Of a DNA stretch of 16,784 nt, positions 6,692-14,249 are shown one piece after another. Each line of letters begins with the position of its first letter. Position 1 is the stretch's first letter. A program made the translations under genes and the position numbers. Below the pieces are notes generated by a model that saw only the letters and a program-made list of their open reading frames with translations, was not told the origin of the DNA and made no database searches. Location of the stretch: positions 1-16,784 of the forward strand of contig NW_001915170.1 in the NCBI RefSeq assembly GCF_000208925.1, written 5' to 3'. The DNA is from Entamoeba histolytica HM-1:IMSS. Lineage: Eukaryota > Evosea > Mastigamoebida > Endamoebidae.

Positions 6692-9166
6692 TTACTTCTT
6701 TTTATCTTTTACCATTGAAATTTTTGTTATTTTTCTCGGTTTCACTGTTTTATCCTTCTTCATTGCATCTTCCCATGCATGTTTATTAATGCGTTCCATG
6801 GTACGTTTCAATATTAAATTGTTTCTTTTCGAAGCACTCACGCGCTTTTCATATCGTCCAATTTCATCGGCCTCAATCATGTTATACACACCTCTTGGAA
6901 TCGATTCAGTAATATGTCCATTAATATCGACAACTTCTCTTTCATTTTCTGGATTATCATAATATTTCTTTACTCGTTCTTTTATTCTTCCTCTAGCTTC
7001 TTTGTACCACTTCTCGTAATCATATTCATTATAAGATGAACGCATCAAATCATTTGTCTTCTGTCTATAATCCGAAGCAATGGGAATAGCATCATATTTA
7101 GGTTCAATTTTATGTCTACCCATTATTTCATATCCACGATTTCTTTCTCTCGGTGTAACTGTTCCATCTCCGCGTTTGTCAAATCCAGAATTTGAATCAG
7201 AAGAAATATCATCTCTTATCATTCTTTTTCTAGGCTGTATTACACTCTCAGAAACATAAGAATCTGCACCACCACGTACAGCAAAACTCTGAGCATATTC
7301 AACAAAATCATTAATATTTATACCATTTCGTTCAGCTAACTTATTTGCAATAATCTTAGCACCTGCATTTCTATTATCATTCCAAGAACCTCGTAATTTA
7401 TCAAAATCGTGAGAAGCAACATCCAATTTATAACGAATTTCATCAACATTAGACTTATCATCCATAATACCACTCAAAACCATCATCATACTTTCATGGA
7501 AATTTTGCATATCATTAACAGGAACAACATATTCAGCATTAAAAGACTGAGCAATATTTTCAAATTGTTTCATAATTGCATTAACATTACTTATTACATC
7601 ATTATATTGTGCACCCCGAACCTCATCATCTTTTATATACTTATTAACATCTTTAAAACGAGAAATTAATAATTGGCGTGTATTTTCAAATGCCTTTTTA
7701 CTCTGTCTCATATCCGGATCATCACTATAAAATTGTTCTTCTCCTGCATTTATTATTTGTCCCTTCTTTTTATATGAATTCATATCATTTTGTATACTAT
7801 TCACCAAACTTATTACACGAGTAATTTCTTCTGTTTTACCACTACCAATTTTATGTATTGATGAATTAAGAGCTTTCACTTCACTCTCAAGTATTCTCAT
7901 TCTTCTAGTGAAATTAGCGGGTTCTCTTTCTTCCAATAAATCTTTAAGTAAATCATTTAATGGTATTTTCATATGTTCAGGTAATCTATTAACAACATCA
8001 AAAACATTTTTCCATTCTTCTGATTTCTTTTCTAATTTATCAAGACGTTCTGTATATAAATTGACCTTATCTGTAACAGCATCGAGTTGTTTCAATGAAA
8101 ATCGGTTCTGTTCAGCAAGTCTTGAATCAATATCCTTAATAATTCCTTCTTGTTTCTTTACATAATCATTAATTTGTCCTAATAAAGCATTTACATCATT
8201 TCGATTATATGTATTAGGTAATGTCTGATCAAACCACTTAGCAGCATCATTAACATCCAATTTAGTCTTATAAAGTAATTGTATTTCTTTTTGAAGTTGG
8301 TTTTTATATAATTCCAAATCCGCTCTAACAGCATTTAAATTTTCTGGACTTATTGTATTTAAATGTCTAAATCGAGAATTTAAATCATCATATTGTTTAG
8401 AAAATACCATTCCCATATTCCGATAAGCATTAGATAGATTCTGTAATTCATTCTCAAAAGCAGGATATTTATCAATTAATCCTCTCATGACATTAACTCG
8501 TTCTTCGATATTTTGTAATCTAGAACCTTGTTTTTCAATTAGAGGTTCATAGAAATCTCTGAAAGCATTTAACTCTGCACGAGTAACAAATATCCCATTA
8601 TTCCTTTCAATTTGAGATACACGACGTTTCAATACTGAATTTTGTTCTGTAAGATCCTTTATTTGAGTACGAACATTACGAGGAATAAAATCACCAAATT
8701 GTAATTTTAATTCATTGATCTTATTCACATTTTCATTTATCATTTCTCTATTTTCACGAACTAAATCTTCAACTGTAACAAATCGTTCAGCATTTTGTTT
8801 ATATTTTTTAATTGCAGACTCTAAACGTTCAATATGATGGACATTTTTAAGATTATCCTGTTGAGCACGTAGAATAGCTCTATACAGACTTTTATTATCA
8901 TCATCAATCTTTTTCTGTCGTTTATTGTTTTCTTTATAAAAACTACCTTCTTCACCTAATCGTTTATCTAATTCCCTACTAACTATATTTTGAAGAGATT
9001 CATCTGGAAGTGGTGGATTATAAGGTCTTCCACCAAATTGATAAAACTGTTGTTCATTATCAATGGGTTGTTTATCATATTGTCTGGAAACATACTTTCC
9101 GGCACTATTATAATAACGGTTATTTCGTTTGTTATAACTATATTGTCTTCTCCTTCGTCTCCACAT
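6692..9166 (-). CDS. Large Arg-rich coiled-coil protein, probable structural component
   Basis: The 824-aa protein is not recognised as a known family. It starts MWRRRRRQ, followed by a Tyr/Asn/Arg-rich segment to about residue 35 that resembles the nucleic-acid-binding arm of capsid proteins. Residues ~60-620 are almost entirely charged helix with heptad-like patterning and repeated short coiled coils. A Ser/Asp/Gly/Arg linker spans about 630-700, followed by another charged helical region and a Lys-rich tail (KITKISMVKDKKK). The ATG at 9166 is used; a TTG precedes it in frame. It is the last gene of the leftward capsid block, 29 bp after the 317-aa gene. That position favours a virion core, scaffold or DNA-organising role. 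A cytoskeletal-like or transport role is possible. Confidence 0.75.
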   Translation of the reverse strand: MWRRRRRQYSYNKRNNRYYNSAGKYVSRQYDKQPIDNEQQFYQFGGRPYNPPLPDESLQNIVSRELDKRLGEEGSFYKENNKRQKKIDDDNKSLYRAILRAQQDNLKNVHHIERLESAIKKYKQNAERFVTVEDLVRENREMINENVNKINELKLQFGDFIPRNVRTQIKDLTEQNSVLKRRVSQIERNNGIFVTRAELNAFRDFYEPLIEKQGSRLQNIEERVNVMRGLIDKYPAFENELQNLSNAYRNMGMVFSKQYDDLNSRFRHLNTISPENLNAVRADLELYKNQLQKEIQLLYKTKLDVNDAAKWFDQTLPNTYNRNDVNALLGQINDYVKKQEGIIKDIDSRLAEQNRFSLKQLDAVTDKVNLYTERLDKLEKKSEEWKNVFDVVNRLPEHMKIPLNDLLKDLLEEREPANFTRRMRILESEVKALNSSIHKIGSGKTEEITRVISLVNSIQNDMNSYKKKGQIINAGEEQFYSDDPDMRQSKKAFENTRQLLISRFKDVNKYIKDDEVRGAQYNDVISNVNAIMKQFENIAQSFNAEYVVPVNDMQNFHESMMMVLSGIMDDKSNVDEIRYKLDVASHDFDKLRGSWNDNRNAGAKIIANKLAERNGININDFVEYAQSFAVRGGADSYVSESVIQPRKRMIRDDISSDSNSGFDKRGDGTVTPRERNRGYEIMGRHKIEPKYDAIPIASDYRQKTNDLMRSSYNEYDYEKWYKEARGRIKERVKKYYDNPENEREVVDINGHITESIPRGVYNMIEADEIGRYEKRVSASKRNNLILKRTMERINKHAWEDAMKKDKTVKPRKITKISMVKDKKK

Positions 9167-9173
9167 CAAATAA

Positions 9174-9186
9174 CCAAATAAAGTTC
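9174..9186 (-). promoter_or_regulatory. GAACT element before the 824-aa gene
   Basis: GAACTTTATTTGG on the minus strand starts 20 nt before the ATG, in the 29-bp gap after the 317-aa gene. It may allow a separate transcript. Confidence 0.3.
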
Positions 9187-9195
9187 AATAATCAA

Positions 9196-10149
9196 TTAGA
9201 GATTAACATTATGTTCTGGCAATCCATTATTTGGTATTACCAACCCACCGTTAGAATATGCATCATTGGCATTATCATAAACAGTCTCGGGATTAATTGA
9301 TGGAGCAAATCCATTAGCAATAGCTCCAACTAAAATATACGGAGGTTGAGCATTAGGAATATTACTAGGTACAACAAGTCCATTATTATTGCGAGCATAA
9401 CCAATAAACCCAGCATAAGGTTTAAATGAATTTTCATCAGTAACAAGTACTTTTCTCAAACCTCTCAATGTAACATCAAATTGCCAATGAATAGTAAGAG
9501 TACAAGCATTGGCAACATTAACAGCTTGAGGAGTTTTTATAGCGATAAGTAATTGAGGATTCCATGCACTATACATATTATCCATACTAAGTACATCTCT
9601 AGTATTAGTTGTTGGCAAATACATAGACTTTTCCATCATAGATGCCGCATCTAATTGTCTCACTACTCCCCATCTACTACCATAATACAATGTCTTTTCA
9701 TTTGCACTAGAATAAGAAGAAACAGAAGAATAAGCGGGTAATTGGAAATATCTCGTATTATTAATAACAGCAGTATTAATTCTAACACCATTACGATCCC
9801 ATGCCGTACATATAGAAGGGAATGTTGCACTATTTAACAACTGATTTCCAATGAATGTCATTTCCATGGATGCTCTGACAGCATTTAACTTGAATTGATC
9901 ATACATTCCCATATAATTATGAAAATATTGTGTAGAAGTCATCAAAGCAGTGACATTCCTCAACATTGTACCTTCATTTGCACCAACTGGAACATTAATA
10001 GAAACATCCTCTTGCATACTAATAACTACATTAGTACTATCTCGTTGCTGCATAGCACTTGCAAAATTACCAAATGCTTGTCGTTTCAAAGTTGTACGTT
10101 TTTTATAACCTCTTCTTGGATAATTACGTCTACTAACACGTCGTTGCAT
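9196..10149 (-). CDS. CRESS-type capsid protein, single jelly roll
   Basis: The 317-aa protein has an Arg/Lys-rich, probably DNA-facing N-terminal arm (MQRRVSRRNYPRRGYKKR to about residue 25). A beta-rich body follows. YDQFKLNAVRASMEM (83-97) matches the conserved Y-D-Q-Y/F-K strand of many CRESS capsids. TIHWQFDVTLRG (219-230) matches the late W-x-F/V-x-F-R-G strand. The length suits a T=1-type single jelly-roll protein, although the much larger genome would need a bigger shell or several capsid proteins. The ATG at 10149 is used; the frame is open eight more codons to a TTG. It is flanked by the 576-aa capsid-like gene upstream (33 bp) and the coiled-coil gene downstream. The capsid role is inferred from motifs, not structure. 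Confidence 0.75.
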   Translation of the reverse strand: MQRRVSRRNYPRRGYKKRTTLKRQAFGNFASAMQQRDSTNVVISMQEDVSINVPVGANEGTMLRNVTALMTSTQYFHNYMGMYDQFKLNAVRASMEMTFIGNQLLNSATFPSICTAWDRNGVRINTAVINNTRYFQLPAYSSVSSYSSANEKTLYYGSRWGVVRQLDAASMMEKSMYLPTTNTRDVLSMDNMYSAWNPQLLIAIKTPQAVNVANACTLTIHWQFDVTLRGLRKVLVTDENSFKPYAGFIGYARNNNGLVVPSNIPNAQPPYILVGAIANGFAPSINPETVYDNANDAYSNGGLVIPNNGLPEHNVNL

Positions 10150-10170
10150 CAAATGATTGAAAACAAGATT

Positions 10171-10183
10171 CAATTAAAAGTTC
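10171..10183 (-). promoter_or_regulatory. GAACT element before the 317-aa gene
   Basis: GAACTTTTAATTG on the minus strand starts 34 nt before the ATG and overlaps the stop codon of the 576-aa gene. AACTTTTAATTGA is shared exactly with the gap before the 354-aa fibre gene (12580-12592). It may combine the end signal of one gene and the start signal of the next. Confidence 0.4.
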
Positions 10184-11913
10184 TAATTAAAGAGTGATAT
10201 AGTCTTTGAAAGTAATGAAGTAACATTACCACAAAAATCGACAACTTTATCACCTGCAACTTTCCTCAACCCACCAATTAAGACGGATTCCAAAGCATCT
10301 CGACCAGCACTCAAATAGGTATTATTATCAATAAACTCCATACCTTCAGAAATACCAGTATAAGCATATCCTACCAACACCTTAGCAGTATTATAACCAG
10401 GTACAGCATCAGAAATGGCACTTTCAACTAATGGACCAATTACATTCTTAACTCCTTTTTTAACCATATTACATGCATAAGAAGTAATACCCGTTCCTTC
10501 AGCAAGAGAGCCGAGAGTCAAGAAAGTATCAACTGGAATGTTTTCAACACCATATCGTTTCAATGCATCCGTCCATGACTCTCCATCACCACGTTCAATA
10601 ACAAACCCACTAACACCGTCTTGAACAAATTGTCCTAAACCATTTAACGAAATTACACTGTCATGAGATGCAACCTCGCCAGTCGTTGGATTTCTCCAAG
10701 ATGACTGACAACGAACAAAATTATATGCTTCGACAATCTCAAGAGGAGATGAACGCAAATGCTTAAATCTCACTGTAATATACCCCATAATTTTCATAAT
10801 ATATGAACCATCAGTCTCAACGGTGGTATGATTAGCGAGTTCTTGTTTATATGCAGCTTCAACATCCGCGGCATCCGATCCCTGAAATCCTCCAACTACA
10901 ATACCACGACCAACACGAACTTTTATTTTCACATTATCACGAATAACATCCTGTAAATCAACATTGGCATTATCCAAAATAATCTCCTCTTCTTCTTGAG
11001 GTATTCCCGCATTACCAGTCCAAGAAATACCACCATCATCAATAAAAGAAAGAGCATCAGTAATATCACCAGCACCTGTAGGAAGAGTAGCTTTGGCACC
11101 ATACATAATAAAAGGAAAAAAACGTCCATTTTGATTCTCCGGAATAAATTTATATAACTTTCCAGCCATCATAGTGGGGGTCGTCATCATTTTTTCACTC
11201 GAAGATACTCCAGCGACATCAAGTGATAAATGTAAACTGGCACCGGGTAATTTACTTTGATATATAAAAGAAGAATAGGAAGAAAGAACATCAAAACTAG
11301 GCTCGACATATGAAACTCCTGTAGGACTTGGAGTAAAAAAACCGGGAGGAACAGTACGACGACTAGCTAAACCATAAACAGTTGGAAAACTGAGAACTTG
11401 CGTGGCAATTACTGCTCCATTTACACTTGTTTCCGGTTTTCCGATATAAAAATTCCCATTATAATATTCAATAAATTCACCAGCCTGACCTTCTTCAAAA
11501 TACACGTGATTCGCATCAACTAATAATTCCGCTGCATCAATATCCGTCCAATTTGAACCATTATCGATACTCACCTGAAGTGAAATACTCTTTATAAAAC
11601 ACACTTTAAAATTCAATGTGGATACCCCTTTACTAACATCACCGCAAATATGAACATCCATAATTTTAAATTGATCGAAACAATCACACATTTCTATAAA
11701 TTGTCTAGAACCGGCGAGCATGGATAAACTCGAAATGGTGTGGACATCACTATAATCTCTCCCCCCGTTATGTCTCATTGCACCTTTCCATTCAGTTGAC
11801 ACGGGAATAGTAACGGTAAGCTCCTGTAACTGATTACGTTTTGCAATATCGACATTAACTTTAGCTGGTCCGTATTTCTTATGTTTAAATGTTGAATTGG
11901 ATGAAAAAGACAT
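10183..11913 (-). CDS. Large capsid-like protein, diverged paralogue of the 317-aa capsid
   Basis: The 576-aa protein is beta-rich for about its first 440 residues. SRQFIEMCDCFDQFKIMDVHI (69-89) parallels the capsid's TQYFHNYMGMYDQFKLNAV. LSSYSS (210-215) parallels VSSYSS. GYITVRFKHLR (377-387) sits where the late jelly-roll strand would be. The basic N-terminal arm is short (FKHKKYGPAKVNVDIAKR). Insertions between the motifs, with an acidic EEEE stretch near 307-310, could form surface loops. The C-terminal ~120 residues are Gly/Ala/Val-rich and may be amphipathic or membrane-interacting. It is probably a second capsid protein, such as a vertex or major/minor partner. It is first in the leftward structural block and shares a 40-bp divergent promoter with the 208-aa gene. 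Homology is by eye. Confidence 0.65.
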   Translation of the reverse strand: MSFSSNSTFKHKKYGPAKVNVDIAKRNQLQELTVTIPVSTEWKGAMRHNGGRDYSDVHTISSLSMLAGSRQFIEMCDCFDQFKIMDVHICGDVSKGVSTLNFKVCFIKSISLQVSIDNGSNWTDIDAAELLVDANHVYFEEGQAGEFIEYYNGNFYIGKPETSVNGAVIATQVLSFPTVYGLASRRTVPPGFFTPSPTGVSYVEPSFDVLSSYSSFIYQSKLPGASLHLSLDVAGVSSSEKMMTTPTMMAGKLYKFIPENQNGRFFPFIMYGAKATLPTGAGDITDALSFIDDGGISWTGNAGIPQEEEEIILDNANVDLQDVIRDNVKIKVRVGRGIVVGGFQGSDAADVEAAYKQELANHTTVETDGSYIMKIMGYITVRFKHLRSSPLEIVEAYNFVRCQSSWRNPTTGEVASHDSVISLNGLGQFVQDGVSGFVIERGDGESWTDALKRYGVENIPVDTFLTLGSLAEGTGITSYACNMVKKGVKNVIGPLVESAISDAVPGYNTAKVLVGYAYTGISEGMEFIDNNTYLSAGRDALESVLIGGLRKVAGDKVVDFCGNVTSLLSKTISLFN

Positions 11914-11953
11914 AAACTGATATTACAAGATCCCCGAGAAACTGAGAATATCA
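11914..11953. promoter_or_regulatory. Compact bidirectional promoter between capsid and fibre genes
   Basis: Only 40 bp separate the two start codons. TGATATT (11918-11924) and AATATCA (11947-11953) form a near-symmetric inverted repeat. Read in its own direction, each gene therefore has AATATCA 0 or 4 nt before its ATG. CCCCGAGAA in the middle is unusually G/C-rich. This looks like a shared control region giving co-expression of the two structural blocks with very short leaders. Confidence 0.5.
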
Positions 11954-12580
11954 ATGAACACAGAAGTGAGTATAAAAGACCTAATAAACACTTGTAATAT
12001 CCTCCAAATGAATCAATACGACATTGTATTGGAAAAAGAAACAATAACTCTAAAAGATATACCAAGCTTACTTGTAATAAACAGAATAAAACTAACAGGA
12101 ATTAATCCAGACAACGACGAAAAACAAATACAAATAAATGAACAACCAACTAATCATATAATCATAACATCTGAAAAGGGTAACACTCAAACATGGCAAT
12201 CTCTAAACATTCCAACTTCAACTGTGACATTTCTAACAATGAAAGACGACGATGAACACGAAATAATGATTACAGAAGGAAGTGGAATACTCTATGTGGT
12301 AATGAGCTTCGACTTGAAAACACGCGCAATCCGTTTCGGTGCATACAAAAATCAATGGTTCAATATCACACCTCAAAAAAACATAATAATATTTCCCTAC
12401 AGATTAAATTATAATGATTCGACTAAACGTTTATTATTAACATTGGAAAGTGGGGGAAGAGAACAGAACTCGGACCAGCAATACATTGAAATAGACCTGG
12501 AAATTAATGGGGGATTATCAACAATTTCTCCTGGTCTCTTTGATGAGATTTGGAATAAATACTTCAATAAGGAAGTTTAA
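11954..12580 (+). CDS. Short fibre-like protein (anchor + head)
   Basis: This 208-aa protein is not recognised by family. Its first ~48 residues (MNTEVSIKDLINTCN ... EKETITLKDIP) match the start of the downstream 354-aa protein (METEINLTNLIKTCN ... EKEKIILTNIP). Its last ~129 residues, from TWQSLNIP (80-87), match that protein's last ~126 residues from TWSELNIP, including SPGLFDEIW against PTSLFSNRW near the end. The protein thus looks like an anchor joined through a short linker to a beta-rich head. Duplication with the 354-aa gene is clear. A role as a virion spike or receptor-binding fibre is inferred from the shaft repeats of its longer relative. Confidence 0.7.
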   Translation: MNTEVSIKDLINTCNILQMNQYDIVLEKETITLKDIPSLLVINRIKLTGINPDNDEKQIQINEQPTNHIIITSEKGNTQTWQSLNIPTSTVTFLTMKDDDEHEIMITEGSGILYVVMSFDLKTRAIRFGAYKNQWFNITPQKNIIIFPYRLNYNDSTKRLLLTLESGGREQNSDQQYIEIDLEINGGLSTISPGLFDEIWNKYFNKEV

Positions 12581-12592
12581 ACTTTTAATTGA
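12580..12592 (+). promoter_or_regulatory. Shared intergenic motif before the 354-aa gene
   Basis: AACTTTTAATTGA overlaps the stop codon of the 208-aa gene and starts 50 nt before the next ATG. The same 13-mer overlaps the junction of the 576- and 317-aa genes on the other strand. TTCATCTCATTAAACA lies closer to the start. Confidence 0.35.
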
Positions 12593-12629
12593 TTAGTTAT
12601 TCGATTCATCTCATTAAACATTATAACCA

Positions 12630-13694
12630 ATGGAAACGGAGATAAACCTAACAAACCTCATAAAAACATGCAATAAAACAAACCAAAATTCTCTTGAAAT
12701 AATTTCCGAGAAAGAAAAAATTATTCTAACAAATATACCGGATTTAGAAACAAAACAGCCAATAAATACTATAACTCTATCTTCTTATATAACACAGAAT
12801 GGAAATTATACAATTCAGACACCAACTGATTACGATGGAATAAAAGAAGTAAACCTCAAAGTCGATGTACCTCCTAAAACAGAAGATATGTTAGTAAAAT
12901 TGATAAACCAGAACGGCCAACAAACCTTCTTACCAGAACCGAATCATACCTTCGGTCAAGTTTCGATAACAACGGATGTCAACCCTCCTCTTCAAACACT
13001 AGCACACACATTTACGAATAACGGAAATTACCTTCTTAAACCAGACGAAAATCATTACGGTTTAAATGCCGTCAATGCATCAATAAACGTACAACCTGCT
13101 CTACAAGCAAAAGACATAACAATACAGGAAAACGCAACAGCAACTTACACTCCGGATTCAAACTACTATGGTTTTTCAAAAATTACCATAACCACGAACA
13201 TCCCAGAAGAAAAACATACATTCAATAAGCTATATTATTCTAGTGGAACCGAAGCCTTTCCAATTAACTATCCTACCAACATAATAAACCTTCCTACAAA
13301 CACAGAACAGGTTACATGGTCGGAACTCAACATTCCTTACTCCGAAGAAACGACACTCGTAAAATCTAGTCACGCGCTTAGACCATTTTATATAACTCTA
13401 CTAAGTTCTAAAAGCTGCCTTTCGTTAAAATTCGCAAATAATGGGAAATTAGAACCCCGATTCATATATGAAGGAGAAATCTTCTTAGCTGCGGGGGAAA
13501 AGGCATTACTCGTTCCAATACTCTTCGCCAATGCAATAAATTGGGGCAGTATATTCTTTATAGCATCGAACTCTGATGATGAAATGGCACAACAAGAAGA
13601 TTCAATGAAAATAGCATTCAGAAAAGATACACCATCATATTCATATTTGCCAACTTCACTTTTCTCGAACCGCTGGAAAGCACTAGGTAATTAA
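12630..13694 (+). CDS. Long fibre-like protein (anchor + four-repeat shaft + head)
   Basis: The 354-aa protein is probably a virion fibre or adhesin. Residues 1-50 are an anchor shared with the 208-aa protein. Residues ~52-193 hold four tandem repeats of about 36 aa built around N-G/A-x-Y/T, then Pro, then Y/F-G/D-G and a V-x-I/V-x-V-x-P strand. Examples are QNGNYTIQTPTDYDGIKEV, NNGNYLLKPDENHYGLNAV and ENATATYTPDSNYYGFSKI. Such repeats are common in tail fibres and adhesins of gut bacteria and phages. A head from TWSELNIP (229-236) to the end is shared with the 208-aa protein. No signal peptide or membrane helix is seen. The head probably contacts the host surface. It is the last gene before the right terminal repeat. 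Confidence 0.75.
   Translation: METEINLTNLIKTCNKTNQNSLEIISEKEKIILTNIPDLETKQPINTITLSSYITQNGNYTIQTPTDYDGIKEVNLKVDVPPKTEDMLVKLINQNGQQTFLPEPNHTFGQVSITTDVNPPLQTLAHTFTNNGNYLLKPDENHYGLNAVNASINVQPALQAKDITIQENATATYTPDSNYYGFSKITITTNIPEEKHTFNKLYYSSGTEAFPINYPTNIINLPTNTEQVTWSELNIPYSEETTLVKSSHALRPFYITLLSSKSCLSLKFANNGKLEPRFIYEGEIFLAAGEKALLVPILFANAINWGSIFFIASNSDDEMAQQEDSMKIAFRKDTPSYSYLPTSLFSNRWKALGN
12783..13208 (+). repeat. Coding region for four ~36-aa shaft repeats
   Basis: The repeats span roughly residues 52-82, 88-120, 125-157 and 161-193 of the 354-aa protein. They are clear at protein level but have drifted strongly at DNA level, so the array is not a recent duplication. The whole array is absent from the 208-aa paralogue. 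Confidence 0.75.
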
Positions 13695-13819
13695 ATTCTT
13701 TTGTGAATAATTTAATGTTGTCAGTTGTACAGGAAAATAAGAGTGAAATAACAACCAAAGGGAAGTGCATGTAACGATTTCCTGATAACTGATAACATTA
13801 AATCGAGCAAAAGAAATCA
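13695..13819. other. Spacer between the last gene and the right repeat
   Basis: This 125-bp stretch contains no gene. TAATT overlaps the stop codon of the 354-aa gene, a T-rich stretch follows, and one GTCAG motif lies at 13720-13724. It is much shorter than the 427-bp leader at the other end. Confidence 0.5.
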
Positions 13820-13994
13820 ATAAATTGTGTTATTCAACACACTTTAGTCAGAGAGTGTTTCATAAATAATTCAACACTGACTTTTGAGGTTCAAAATATA
13901 TATATATATATTTATACTGACTATATATTTTTATTATATTTTATAATATTTTTATTATAATTTTACTATAAATTTGGTCAGCGAGTCAGCTGAC
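13720..13994. repeat. Cluster of GTCAG/CTGAC motifs, right subterminal region
   Basis: Seven copies lie at 13720-13724, 13847-13851, 13877-13881, 13917-13921, 13977-13981, 13985-13989 and 13990-13994. Some mirror the left cluster as part of the inverted repeat. The copies at 13720 (outside the repeat) and 13917 are not simple mirror images, so the motif is enriched beyond what the repeat alone explains. Confidence 0.45.
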
Positions 13995-14043
13995 ATTTCT
14001 ATCTTTAATTTTTTAGATTTTTGTGTTATCTATTCCATAATTC

Positions 14044-14167
14044 TATTTATATTTGATTACGTTTCAATACGTCATCATTCTATTTCTATAAATACATTTG
14101 AGTTGTTACCACGTCAAATCTATTTCTATAAATAATTATTACGTATTTACACGTCATCATTCTATTT
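14044..14167. repeat. Iteron-like units, right arm
   Basis: This is the mirrored copy of the left block. The innermost unit differs: read on the minus strand it carries GAATGATGACGTATTG where the left arm has GAATTTACTCATCAACACG. As a result it resembles the outermost unit (GAATGATGACGTG) more closely than its positional partner does. The ACGTAAT half is kept. Confidence 0.6.
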
Positions 14168-14195
14168 TTAGAACATTCATAATCATTTCATTTTG

Positions 14196-14249
14196 AAATA
14201 TTAATAATTTGTGATTTTCTCCGGAGAAAATCACAAATTATTAATATTT
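14196..14249. repeat. 54-bp exact palindrome, right arm
   Basis: This is identical to the left palindrome and centred on CCGG at 14221-14224. It sits at the mirrored position (1567 pairs with 14249). Both arms keep perfect symmetry although the neighbouring inner repeat has drifted. Confidence 0.9.

Noticed and set aside
12630..13694. Possibility that the window is a tailed phage because of the fibre repeats
   Set aside because: There is no terminase, portal, tail or lysis gene. Rep and capsid motifs are CRESS-type, and gene starts lack bacterial ribosome-binding sites.
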